Source: Asterionellopsis glacialis
Taxonomy: Eukaryota; Bacillariophyta; Plagiogrammaphyceae; Rhaphoneidales; Asterionellopsidaceae
NCBI GenBank assembly: GCA_014885115.2
Contig: WKLE02000105.1
Location: forward strand, 1-64,000
Direction: 5' to 3'
Length of the DNA: 64,000 nt
Positions within the stretch are counted from its first letter, which is position 1; the number at the start of each line of letters is the position of its first letter. Below, piece after piece: positions 42,601-52,339 of the stretch. The notes under the pieces are model-generated. The model was given only the letters and a program-made list of their open reading frames with translations. It did not search any database and was not told the DNA's origin. The position numbers were made by a program, and so were the translations under genes.

Positions 42601-44306
42601 GCGTCAAATATACTGCCACTGATACAAGCGGTAATTCCGCCTTTTGTCTTACAACAGTAGAAGCATTTGACGAAACCGAACCGGTAGTGAATTGCATCGG
42701 TAATCAAGAAGTAGTCGTGGACCAGAACTGCGATATTCGTGTTCCATCAATATTGAGTACAGCCGCTTATGACAATTGTAAATTAAAGTCTACGGCACAG
42801 TATCCGGCACCCGATTCTCGTTTAGCGGTGGGTACCAACACTATCACATATAGGGCAGAAGATGAAAGCGGCAATGTCGGAGAATGCTTTACGACGTACA
42901 CGGTGATTGATGAAACACCTCCCACTGTAACGTGTATTGAGGATTTTACCGTGGACGGCAATGATGAATGTGAGTCAACAATTCCGGATATTGGCGAAGC
43001 CGATGATAATTGTGACGGCAAAAGTGTAACCGTAGAACAATCTCCTCCAGTTGGCACACCAGCCGCGTTGGGCTCTACTACAATAACATACATCGCAACA
43101 GATGAAAGTGGAAATTCAGCCTCATGCACGACTACAATGACAGTTCGACAGGAAGTACAAGTTAGTCTCAGGTGCGCTCCACGTATGTCGGCAGATCTGG
43201 ACTCCAACTGTGAGGCAGTCATTCCAAGGTTGGGTACTGCTCGTACCATCTGTGACGATTCGGTTTCTAGTATCGTTCAATTTCCTGCTGAAAATGACAG
43301 GGTGAATGCTAGAACTGGCAGTATTACTGGCAGGGCTGGAGGGGCTTCTGATATTACTGTACAACAATCAGAGGATGGTCGTTTTGTGAACATGACATTA
43401 GAGGCTTTCGGTACACCAACCCAATCCTCCTATTTTAGAGCCGGCGATTCCGGCTCTCCCATTCTTCAATCATGTGACACACAGCTCTCACTGAGAGACA
43501 CCACGCCACCTGTACAAATGCCGCGTGATAGTAGTCCACTTTGTATTCTGCCTGATAGATCCGTAAGTCCTAGGTATTACTGCGTTGGCATGGATGACAT
43601 TGTTGGAGGAAATGACAACTGTGACACTCCAACTGTTAGATATTCTGGTTGTGTTGCAAACCCAACTTTTGAAGATCCCTGTGTTGATTATTGCGTGTAC
43701 AACGAAAGGTCCAATACAGCATGCTTTCGTGCAGAAGAAGGAAGTTCGTTCGTGTTAGAAGCTCTCGCTTCTGACTCGAGTAGAAACTCTGCGAGATTTA
43801 CACGGGTTGTGGAAGTCAGAGAGGGGAGAGAGTGTGCAACAGCTACGGATATTCTCCCTGACGCAAGGAGGTTGGCTTCGGGATCTGGTAAATCTGGCAA
43901 ATATGGTAGCCCAAGGAGCAGTTACAGCAAAGGTAGCTACAGCTATAGCAAAGGAAGCTACACGTATGATCTGTGCCAACCGCGAGCAAGCAGCAGCATA
44001 GTAAGCTATGAAAAGGTGGAAAGTTCTCCTCGTGCAAGTAGTGGCAAAGGAAGGAGTAGTGGCAAAGGAAGAAGTAGTGGGAAGGGAGGAGGTAGTGGCA
44101 GAGGAAGAAGTAGCGGAAAGGGTAAGGGAGGAGGAGGAGGTAGTGGTTTCAACGGAGGTGGCAGAGGAAGGGACTCTGGTAACCGCAGTGGTAACCGTCG
44201 TCATGGGACACGCGATAGGAGGAATAGAAATGGAAAGCGAGCTCTTCGTGGTGGAATTGAAGCGAATCAGTCTAGCGTGCACTCTTTGGCGGAAGAGACC
44301 GACTAG
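39636..44306 (+). CDS. Large secreted HYR-repeat protein (about 13 repeats) with SGKG-rich tail
   Basis: 1556 residues, ATG at 39636, signal peptide about 1-27 (cleavage near NGQ). Residues about 30-225 form a beta-sandwich-like domain with AFGFKGTDYGDFLGD, a FFGLIDTESFNRVEF strand and FGFDEFTIGS, reminiscent of domains found in bacterial PEP-CTERM proteins. About 13 HYR repeats follow (about 228-1285), each starting C-x(4-10)-D-x-x-C and containing IGxATDNC. The last module (about 1287-1400) has PPVQ, DNCD, YSGC, CVYNE and CFRAEEG, matching the paralogue at 1483-3474. The tail (about 1410-1556) is Gly/Ser/Lys/Arg-rich with SSGKG units and ends RNGKRALRG plus 17 residues. Adhesive, matrix or wall function is inferred from the family. 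The long antisense frame at 41121-42500 is a shadow of the periodic repeats. Confidence 0.88.
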   Translation: MSPLKCNRIALSVLLLASVLPKYINGQVFFGVDQIQNYSSIAGTPSFNPASANQAQTSFLSLLSDAQVESFEGFEDGKTDSLTVTTFSETAGIALVTSENAFDVLSFPTGLGAGRYPAEGIKYLDARAGDGGITLELEKPIAAFGFKGTDYGDFLGDIFIQTSLDGVREKKYSLDIPGGGKPNDGNMVFFGLIDTESFNRVEFQTTGKADIFGFDEFTIGSTDQLAGCRDLTIDVDSNCEAAPPSLAKLYEREDTSNLDLDGLPEKLVPGEYEYTIKAVFFKGTESEYIDECQGTVVVQDITPPIVDCTLIVKPVGTGTCFTELENIGSSSDNCGRVTVTQNPPEFTRLIPGSTRVNYTATDAWGNTATCSEVFTVVDEIPPDLDCKDLEAEEARDICGGVIPSLSASGDNCGGEIEASQFPAYGAIVSLGIHDIEFRAVDSEGNINICTAVYEVRDTNAPDVSCISSDDIKVNDKCEVEIPSIGSATDLCPLTTSQSPVAGTYPVENLQISPGNSVIVEYLARDESNNAASCTTELTIRDDIAPTVNCISDQRVIADENCQAVFPNILRSVDDNCGVVTETQRPEAFTTWTGVGETKVTYVAEDAYGNNNGCEISFEVVDETAPDVTCIDDIQISADRQCKARVTDVEVSATDNCVSKPTTYQFPAKNTIIDLGVTSVSLTATDKAGNSATCQSTILVVDTTDPEVTCEDDLEIYVDENCEAIAPSIGTATDNCPEFDTEQDIAVNSKMNFLGSKTVNFRATDGSGNSATCTTEISVIDDTKPKVSCIPNQELDANEVCKGILPPIGSATDNCDTFNTVHQPEIGTAVDIGPHTITYTAIDTSSNSDFCQTVINVIDNTEPDVECEDTTVKADQFCEGEIPAIGFARDNCGVDTETYSPRVGSTFEGSRTVQFTATDKYSNRASCSATVTVVDESDPEIVCDSRVILTYDDNCQAGLPEFTGTAVDNCGDVFISPTPIFSEISGEVESVKYTATDTSGNSAFCLTTVEAFDETEPVVNCIGNQEVVVDQNCDIRVPSILSTAAYDNCKLKSTAQYPAPDSRLAVGTNTITYRAEDESGNVGECFTTYTVIDETPPTVTCIEDFTVDGNDECESTIPDIGEADDNCDGKSVTVEQSPPVGTPAALGSTTITYIATDESGNSASCTTTMTVRQEVQVSLRCAPRMSADLDSNCEAVIPRLGTARTICDDSVSSIVQFPAENDRVNARTGSITGRAGGASDITVQQSEDGRFVNMTLEAFGTPTQSSYFRAGDSGSPILQSCDTQLSLRDTTPPVQMPRDSSPLCILPDRSVSPRYYCVGMDDIVGGNDNCDTPTVRYSGCVANPTFEDPCVDYCVYNERSNTACFRAEEGSSFVLEALASDSSRNSARFTRVVEVREGRECATATDILPDARRLASGSGKSGKYGSPRSSYSKGSYSYSKGSYTYDLCQPRASSSIVSYEKVESSPRASSGKGRSSGKGRSSGKGGGSGRGRSSGKGKGGGGGSGFNGGGRGRDSGNRSGNRRHGTRDRRNRNGKRALRGGIEANQSSVHSLAEETD

Positions 44307-45939
44307 AATGTATATTACATAGAATATAAATAATAAAATTGTAAACATTTTGTCCGAAACAGTTTTTCCTCTTTTCTGACTTGCTTCGTTTTCATATGTT
44401 TGTGGTACTAAACAAAACAGGCGACGACCTTAGTACAACGACGATAACCCCCCATTCATTCATACATTCACAAATATGAAAGATTCGTTTTATTCCACGT
44501 GACAAGAAAGTATGGCGTAACCTTGCACTGAATCCCGCTTTTTGGAAGAAGCAACTTTACTTTTTTCCCATGTTTTTATTGTTACAGGAAAGTACACATA
44601 CATTGGAGCTGTAAAAAATCTATCCAATGTGAACTGAAGAAGTTTTAAATGATTTTCTTGACGAAAGATCAAAGAAACTGCTTTGATATCTTATTTATTA
44701 TCTATGTACTGTACAAGACCCCTCAGTCGTATACCGTCTGTCTGTTAATAGTTGATGCATCCTCAGCACTTTTCTCATGGTCTTCTGCGCTGCCCAAAAA
44801 GATTTTTGATTTCGTTGCCATGGCGACCTCCATGAGAAAAGTATTGCCTTCATCGTCAAATTCTTGTCATGTCGTTGACGGCTTTTCGTCTCAAAATTAT
44901 AGTCTGTACGGTAACAACAACAACCTTCCGTGAATTTTTGTCTTGATACCCATCGACCGACCACGACAATCGACGCGATCAATTTATACTTCATGGAGTT
45001 AAAAAAATGATAAACAACAATCTTCCAATTCTATCCAACAACATGATCATCCAGCATCAAAATGAAAGGTTTATTGTTGCCTTGCTTGATTTTGTTTGTC
45101 TTGTTCTCGCGTTCGTGTTTCTTCGAATTCGAGACAAGAACGATATCGTTCGTCGAAAAAGTATTCGAAAAGAAGAAACAAAGACGATAGAGAGAGGACA
45201 CAAGAGCTTTCAATCAGTATATAGAAGGCGCCGGAGGCTACGTAAAACAAAAGCAACCCCCAGTTACTTTTGTAAAAAAAGAATGACGTCAGCATTTGTC
45301 GTATAGGGTTCTGTCTGTCACACCCTTCTTTCAGAGCAAATAATTCTATTCCTAACAATTATATTATTAATCCTCCATGAAATCTGGGTCTGGTTTCTTA
45401 GTACTGAACCACCTCATCCTGTGGTTTTCGATTCTCTTTTCTTTTGCACTCTTTTTCTTCTCCAACTCTTTTTCTGCAACCTCATGATTACGTTTTGTGC
45501 TAATTCCTTCTGACGATCCTTGATCATCCTGTGGAACTCTGTATTCCTTTCCGCCATTTTCCTCTTGCGTTTTTTTCCTCTGCTAAATGAATGCAAGCCA
45601 TCTCATTGAACTTCCTTTCCTCCTCTTCCTTAAATTTTTGAAACATTTCATAGTGTGCTTTGATGCCTTATATAATGAGGAATACTAGAGAAAGTTAATC
45701 CCTATCCTTAGTACAGGTTGACATGTTTATCACATATAGGGAATATCCAAAAAACAGAAATTCGGTCAGCGGAAGGCATTTTCCCCATGGGGTGATAACT
45801 GAGAGTAGCATGAGTCAGACCAAAACATCCCACTGAGATTTCAGCCCTATGCCCCTAGTGTCAATGGCGGCACAACACAACACAACACAACACAACACAA
45901 CAATCAGACAATCAACACACAAAAGAAAAGAAGACTTTT
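44307..45939. other. Intergenic with degenerate Lys/Glu-rich coding traces
   Basis: No intact gene. Around 45414-45660 the minus strand shows a Lys/Arg/Glu-rich coiled-coil-like open stretch (EMFQKFKEEEERKFNEMA and a shifted frame with RQKELAQNVIMRLQKKS), likely a frameshifted remnant. A short (CACAA)n microsatellite lies at about 45873-45900, just before the integrase remnant. Confidence 0.45.
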
Positions 45940-46649
45940 TATTTGGTGATGAAAATTATGAGCTTAGTTTCAAGATTACCCCTTGGTCCAAAAGGAGCAG
46001 TATCAAAATTGTGAACATAGTAGAACAACAGTGGTTTGCACAATACCTGAAGCCTACACCAGTCACCTTTGACTGAGGCATGGAATTCATGAAGGACTTC
46101 TGTAGTATGTTAAATGATGAATACCACATCAAACGTAAACCGATCACTACCTGTAACCCACAGGTAAATTCCATCGTGGAGAGGATACATCAAGTAGTGG
46201 GTAACATGATACGAACGCACAAGGTACAACATAGTACCAAAGAAAAACTGTGGGCCAGTGTATTAGCTGCCGTAGCATATGCCATACGTCCCACTTATCA
46301 TACTACTCTCCAAGCTACGCCTGGCCAGCTAGTTTTTGGTAGAGATATGATATTTAACGTTCAACACAAAGCAAACTGGGAACACATACATAGTAGGAAA
46401 CAAGCCAGAATAGCTAGCAATAATCAGTGCAAAAATGCTAAGAGAATCAAATGCAATTGGAAAGTATGCGACAGAGCCCTACTAGAAAACAATAAGTCTA
46501 ATCCGCGTAAATACGAACAACTGCTTAATGGACCATTTACAGTTCATCAAGTACACTGCAATGGTACCATAACATTGCAACATGGACCAGTACTCAACAG
46601 ACTCAATATTCATCATGTTAAGCCTTACCATGCTGCCGCTGCCGCATAA
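45940..46649 (+). mobile_element. Ty3/gypsy integrase remnant, 5'-truncated
   Basis: The frame from about 45940 to the stop at 46649 matches the C-terminal part of a gypsy-type integrase. KRSSIKIVNIVEQQW, then the second catalytic Asp, then NSIVERIHQ with the catalytic Glu: exactly 35 codons separate Asp and Glu (DD35E). RATYH-type ATPGQLVFGRDM and the chromodomain-proximal NGPFTVHQV...LNIHHVKPYH follow. One in-frame TGA sits at 46074-46076, right after the second Asp. Reverse transcriptase, RNase H and the first catalytic Asp are missing, so this is a dead fragment. No LTR boundary could be fixed. Confidence 0.8.
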
Positions 46650-47890
46650 ATGTCCTAAGTACTAGATTGCTGGACATGAGGGTGAGTGCAGTAGGCAAGT
46701 CGTGAGACTCACACGACATGTCAATCAACTGTAGTACGGACATACCATGACGCAATAATGTCATGGATTAGGACAGATGAAATGACATGGTGACATCATT
46801 GAGCGGACCGACGTGAATGTGCAGTAATGTGCCACGTATATGCAAACACTGACATCACAAGCAAAGTGTATTGAAATCCACTATGCAGGAGAAGCATGAT
46901 GCGTCACACAGGAACGTGATGACACGCCGATCTGGCAAACTCTCATTGGCTGCCTCAGGGAGTTCAGTTCACATGGTAAAACTGAACTCTGTTGGAATCC
47001 AAACTCTCAGTAGGCCCACCGTAAGATCCCGTACTGCAATTGGGTCAAGAAGATAAATTGGTAGATTGTCAATTTTTAGCAACTAGTTAAAATAGCTCAT
47101 ACTTTATTCACTCTAACGAACTTAATCTATTTTCACCTAACTTTTCAATATTGTTGTCAGCATAGTGCAAGGTTATGTTTTGTATTGACAAGAAATATTG
47201 ACTGCATCTGCAGGTAGCCTTAGGGTTTGGTGCCCTACCAACAACATTGCCAGCACTGAAAGTACTGGTATGATACAAGAGAGTGTAAGACCAAAACAAA
47301 CTTACATACATTATCAGATTATATGGTGAAGGAACATAACATATCTCATAGAGAGGTATACAGGGTAATGAAGGAATACACAATAGACATAGTTTAACAA
47401 ACCAAACTAGAGATGCATTTGTACCATTGTCATGTCAACCATGAAATCTTTTTTTTTGTGTTGTATTCTGCAGAGTAATGTTTTTTGTCTAAAAAAAAGA
47501 GTCAAATGTGTTTGAGCCAACTGGCATACCAGCGTCTACAGAACTTCTATGAGAACGTGGCTCAGGGTAGTACCAGGTACCAACAATTTTGGGACAACAA
47601 ATTTTCCGAAAAAGGGTCAACTTTGAGCTAAAATATATTGTTATTGCAACTACATTGAACCAATTCCAGAGATACTATACAAGGTGTATGTTATTAAACT
47701 GATGGAATGCAACTTGAAAAATGACTTTTCGTCAGATCAGTCTTGAGTTATGGTCACGTACTTTTGTGTTTACGTCTCATGGTTCGGGGTAGTTTTTGAC
47801 TAGTACTAACTCTGTTCTAAACCTTATTGGGTTATAAGCCTATGCTATATGCTATATTCTTATTTTCTTTTGTGTGTGATGTGCACCTTT
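46650..47890. other. Flank of the retroelement remnant, no gene
   Basis: May contain the 3' untranslated part and LTR of the gypsy element, but TG...CA ends were not established. A perfect 10-bp inverted repeat (GAGTTCAGTT at 46960-46969, AACTGAACTC at 46980-46989) can form a hairpin. One TACCAGGTA lies at 47571. Confidence 0.4.
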
Positions 47891-48526
47891 TTATGGGTGC
47901 ATGCGTGTGTTTGTGGTATTTTTTAAGTTGACTGATTGCATTGCTATTTTCTCAAGTGACACATCTTTTGCTACTTCAGTGGTTTTTATCTTCTTTCCTT
48001 CTTTGTTTTTCATTGTCACTGATCTGATGTATCTACATTTGTTACTCCTGTTTCCTATGTTTCCATTTTCATTGAATATAACTCTGTTTTGTTCATAGTC
48101 TGACTTCACAATATTAATTCCAAATTCAGAGTAGTTTTCCTCTTTCATTATTTTGATGATCTGTGCAGGTACTTCTTTCCTGTCATTATCAGTCAGAATC
48201 GCCTCGGGTACACAGTTGTGTTTGGTTTTGTTCAATATGTGTTGTTCAATTGATGTGGTAGTTTCCATCTTTTTGATCTTTTGAATTTTCCATCCTTTCT
48301 TGTTGTACTGTATCCATTCTCCTCCTGTAATACAGTCTTCACATAGGATGATTGATTCTCCGTTGTATTGTCTTTCATACCATCCCTCGTTCGGTTTGGT
48401 TATGATTCTTGTCTCACACAAGGTACAGGATATTTTGTTTTCGTTGATACGTTTCCAATTTCTTGCTTTTGCGTTTTCAAGGGCATCTTTGTAGTATTGG
48501 TTCTTTTTCCATTCTCGTTCTGCTCT
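47891..48526 (-). pseudogene. Unknown ORF fragment with two Cys pairs
   Basis: A minus-strand frame open for 211 codons after an in-frame TGA at 48529-48527; coding-like sequence (PICTPSERAEAVI) continues upstream of that stop in the same frame. It has a charged helix (RAEREWKKNQYYKDALENAK), then CTLCETR and ILCEDC, two CxxC pairs that could bind one zinc. The rest is Lys/Glu/Asn-rich. The first ATG comes only after the Cys pairs. I do not recognise the family. The position next to a retroelement fragment and the stop suggest a decayed or mobile-element gene. Confidence 0.35.
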
Positions 48527-48705
48527 TCAGATGACTGCTTCGGCTCGTTCACTGGGGGTGCAGATCGGGCGCAGCCGCACCTGGTATTCATACCGGTACC
48601 TTCCAGGGTAGTCCTAAATAAAAGGTCCTATTCTACATGTTTTTGAATACATGAATATTTGCTATAGCACAGTTTAAAATGTTTGATGACGCTCCTCACA
48701 ACAAC

Positions 48706-48777
48706 TGCAAAGTGGCGCAGAGGAAGCGTGTTGGGCTCATAACCCAAAGGTCGTAGGATCGAAACCTACCTTTGCAA
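48706..48777 (+). tRNA. Initiator tRNA-Met (CAT)
   Basis: 72 nt cloverleaf. Acceptor TGCAAAG pairs with CTTTGCA, discriminator A at 48777. Anticodon loop CTCATAA with CAT at 48738-48740. Three hallmarks mark it as the initiator rather than elongator: three consecutive G:C pairs at the base of the anticodon stem (GGG/CCC), the T-loop ATCGAAA instead of TTCGA, and overall match to the eukaryotic initiator pattern AGTGGCGCAG...GGAAGCGTG. The first pair is T:A, where most eukaryotes have A:U. A TTTTT terminator lies at 48782-48786. No intron. Confidence 0.95.
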
Positions 48778-49072
48778 CTAGTTTTTGCACGGGCGAGCTT
48801 CTGCCACCCCCTATTCATGATGTGCTGTTTCCAAAAGCGGCCGCTTACAGGTGCGCTGGCGACGAGTTCGAGGGTTTGAGCAAACTTCTTGGAAGATTAC
48901 ATTACGATGGTACGGTACTTACGTGCCTGACGATAGTATGGTACTTTTTTGCCTGTACAACCCTACTAGAGAGAGGCCTTCTAAAAAACCTGCTTTAGGT
49001 TCTTTATATTAATACTTCACCACCATGGTTAGTCTAAGACGGCATTTTATCTTCACACAAACAAATTAAGTA

Positions 49073-49765
49073 ATGTCCCTCCAAAAATTTGTCGACGCAT
49101 CACCATACAAATGGCCCTACAATGGTGATCTGCGAAAAGAAAATACATGTATCATTGTGATTGATATGCAAGTTGATTTTTGTGCCACGGGTGGGTACGT
49201 AGATAGCATGGGATATGATATTAGTTTGACACGTGCACCGATTAAACCCATACAAAGTGTTTTGCAGTGTATGAGGAAGGAAGGGTATCACGTATTACAC
49301 ACTCGAGAGGGACATCGTCCAGATCTTTCTGATTGTCCTCCCAACAAACGGTGGCGGTCGAAACAAATTGGTGCTGAAATTGGATCTGCAGGACCCTGTG
49401 GACGTATTTTAGTACAAGGTGAAGCTGGATGGGAAATTATTCCTGAACTTCAACCGCTAGAAGACGAAATTGTGATTGACAAACCTGGCAAGGGAAGTTT
49501 TGTAGGCACATCTCTTGATTTGATCCTCCGTAATAAGGGGATAACCAATTTAATTCTTGCAGGTGTCACAACAGATGTTTGTGTACATACAACGATGCGA
49601 AATGCAAATGATATGGGTTACGAGTGCCTTTTACTTGAAGATTGTTGTGCAGCAACTGATCCAGCAAACCACGAGGCTGCCACTAGTATGATTAAGAAAC
49701 AAGGGGGAGTCTTTGGTTCTGTCACTTCTTCAGAAAAGTTGATTCAAGCATTGTCTTCAGACTAG
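49073..49765 (+). CDS. Isochorismatase-family cysteine hydrolase (biuret/ureidoacrylate amidohydrolase-like)
   Basis: 230 residues, ATG at 49073, no targeting signal, so cytosolic. The catalytic triad of the family is visible: Asp in IVIDMQVDF, Lys in KPGKGSF and Cys in [11 protein letters not shown], whose preceding TT makes the family's cis-peptide. The stretch [12 protein letters not shown] and the later [11 protein letters not shown] resemble biuret hydrolase and RutB-type amidases more than nicotinamidases or true isochorismatases, suggesting hydrolysis of a urea-derived amide. The exact substrate is not determined. The gene sits about 300 bp after the initiator tRNA and is followed by a TACCAGGTA at 50013. 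Confidence 0.85.
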   Translation: MSLQKFVDASPYKWPYNGDLRKENTCIIVIDMQVDFCATGGYVDSMGYDISLTRAPIKPIQSVLQCMRKEGYHVLHTREGHRPDLSDCPPNKRWRSKQIGAEIGSAGPCGRILVQGEAGWEIIPELQPLEDEIVIDKPGKGSFVGTSLDLILRNKGITNLILAGVTTDVCVHTTMRNANDMGYECLLLEDCCAATDPANHEAATSMIKKQGGVFGSVTSSEKLIQALSSD

Positions 49766-50682
49766 TTAGTTAGTTCCTTTGTTGGTATACCGGTACACGG
49801 TAATTAATATGCGTTGAATGGAGACGATGACTCTCCTGTAAGAAAAAAAAGTGGTGCAATTGTAATATATGTAATAATAAAGTTCCGTTCGTGTTGTATC
49901 GTCTCATTGTAAAATATGTTTATGTATCATTCTGTTAGTCCCAGAGGTTCCGTGTTTTGAAATCTTCAGGGTGTTTAGTGGAAATAAATCCAATTCTAAT
50001 ATACCTGTACAGTACCAGGTATAAGTTTCATTATTTTGTCAACTAGCGAGTCCAAAGGATGGTGAATAATGAGTGAGTTGAGCTCAAACGACCATTATTT
50101 TGATTGTATAAGAAGGGGAAACCATAAGTTGTTTGCAGGCTTCTTGCTCAACAGGTCTAATGACTTTGCACAATTATTGTAATTCTCAAATTTGCTAGTC
50201 AAAGACGCAAACACAGGGTGTCTTAGAAAACCGACCTTGTTATTTCATCATTATACCCAAGGCAAAGAAACTGTCACGACTTTCCACCTTGACGATGGTA
50301 TAAAAGTCACTTCATGATGAAGATTGGCACTTGAGAATGAACTTTCATCCTACAAGATATACCAACGAAAGACGTGCGAAAAGTGGTAGTACTGTTTTGA
50401 TTTCAATGTGTACCAACCTTTATTGGAAAATCCCTCGAAAGATAAACAATGTAAAAGTTAAAGAAACAAAATGGAAACGAACAGAACTATCTTTTTTAAA
50501 TGAATGTTTTGTCAACTCACAAAGATACTAATTGACTCATTTGCTTATGTTTAGTCAAACTAAATAAATCTCTGTAATATATACATTGCCATGATAACCA
50601 TACCTATGAAAAGTGATACATGAATGCACTCACTTGTCTAATATCTAGGGCGTAACACATATGATTATCTTCCAAAGTGTGT
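49766..50682. other. Convergent spacer, no gene
   Basis: 3' flanks of the isochorismatase-family gene and of enoyl-CoA hydratase. A 66-codon frame at 50331-50531 lacks features. Confidence 0.5.
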
Positions 50683-51690
50683 TTACTTGCCTTTAAAATC
50701 AGGAGAACGTTTTTCCAAGAAAGCCGCCATTCCCTATTTTTGTAGTATTCATGCACGAAGAAGGAGAAAGAAATTTATTAGCAAGTGGCATAACATCCAA
50801 TGTAAGTGTTATAGCACAGTCACACATACCTCCTTTTGATCTTCTGTGGCAAAGAGTGAACGAAATAATTGACGTTCATATTTTAAACCTTCCGAAAGAG
50901 GTAATTCATTGGCTGCATTAACAGCATCCTTAATCAGCATGGTGGATATGCGTCCTTTCGAATGAATGATTTTACCAATTTTTAAGACTTCATCAAGCAA
51001 TTCATCGGCAGGGACAACTTTTGCAACTAAACCCCAATCCATAGCTTCTTGGGCTGTAATAAATTCACCTGTCAAATTCATATACATACTTTTAGATTTA
51101 CCTATAGCCTTAGTGAGACGTTGCGTCCCACCCAATCCTGCCATGACACCTAAATTAATTTCAGGTTGTCCAAATTTAGCCTTGTCCCCTGCAATAATCA
51201 TATCACACATCATGGCCAATTCACAACCACCTCCCAAGGCAAATCCATTTACGGCAGCAATGATTGGTTTTTGTATGCTTTGTGTAAATGAATCCCACTG
51301 TGCAAATCTGTTTTCAAGTTGCATTTGTTCATAGGTTAAACTTGACATTTCAGATATATCTGCGCCAGCTGCAAATGCCTTTTTTGATCCTGTCACTACC
51401 ATACAACTTATAGCATCATCTTGATCGAATGCTTCCGCAGCATGAATTAAATCATACGATAAATCATCACATAATGCATTCAACGCTTTTGGACGATTTA
51501 ATGTTATCAGGCCAACACCATGATCAATTTTCTTTTCCACTAAAATATGATCATAGCTATCTTTAAGTGCTGAAAAGTATCTCAGGGAAGTTGTTTTCGA
51601 CGTCGCCTTTGTCGACGTACGAAGTAAGCTTTGACTACAACCCACAATCAAACGCTTTGCTGAACCACAATTACGAGCAATGTTCATCAT
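50683..51690 (-). CDS. ECHS1: Mitochondrial enoyl-CoA hydratase, two exons
   Basis: Exon 1 is 51690-50830 and exon 2 is 50733-50683, giving 303 residues. The 96-bp intron (donor GTATGT at 50829, acceptor TAG ending at 50734) falls in the conserved C-terminus and restores TEDQKEGMAAFLEKRSPDF, the usual crotonase ending; without splicing the protein stops early in intron sequence. The N-terminal 35-40 residues are Arg/Ser/Thr-rich without acids, a mitochondrial presequence. Catalytic glutamates of the crotonase fold are present in GGGCELAMMCD and QPEINLGVMAGLGGTQRL; the oxyanion hole region is FAAGADISEM. It hydrates 2-enoyl-CoA in beta-oxidation and branched-chain amino acid breakdown. Confidence 0.94.
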
Positions 51691-52339
51691 GGTACTAATT
51701 AATAAAGAATTGTGGATGAGTTTTAACTACAGGAATAGAAAGTGATCTGGTGATCTCCTCTTCTTCGTCTCTCGATAGGTATCTTTGTTGTTGCGCAATT
51801 TGATGTGATGGGTGATGCATCGGTACGTTCGCAACACAGAAAGAACCCGTGTAGAAAAAAAGATTTTCTTCTCCATAGTAAAAAAGCGAAGCGTCATAGC
51901 AGAGGCGTGTCAAGTCGGGAGCCGAAAAAGAAGCCGCGCGCCCTCGATCCTGAAACACTCGCCGCGCTATTCTTGAAAGAAAGTTTCGCGCAGTCCTCCA
52001 AAATCTGGATCAGTCTGGTCTCCCTTCCTTCCGACAGAAGATGTGCGACACAGATGATGCGCGGGCAAAAGGAGCGGAGCTGCTGAGGATACTCAAGGCG
52101 ACAAAGACAGTTTCGAAACATCGGGAGAGAGTGAAACAGTCAAAATCTCGTAGAGGTTTCAGGTTGGAAGGCGGTGCTATCTCCACAAATCGCTCCCGTT
52201 CTTGTTTTTTTATTCCATTCGACAAGCATCACATCATCACGTCTCAAGTCAATCCGAAGGACCAGAGATAAAGCAGACACCAACGACGACAACGTGACTG
52301 TTAATAGAATCGAACGCATTAGCTGTCTAACTTATCATA
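51691..52339. other. Divergent promoter region of ECHS1-like and nucleoporin genes
   Basis: 649 bp with higher GC than most spacers here. Several overlapping short frames exist on both strands without domains. Expected to hold both promoters and leaders; no specific site was identified. Confidence 0.45.

Noticed and set aside
44649..45306. Two plus-strand ORFs of 94 and 99 codons
   Set aside because: No domains, and they overlap minus-strand frames of equal length; not distinguishable from noise.
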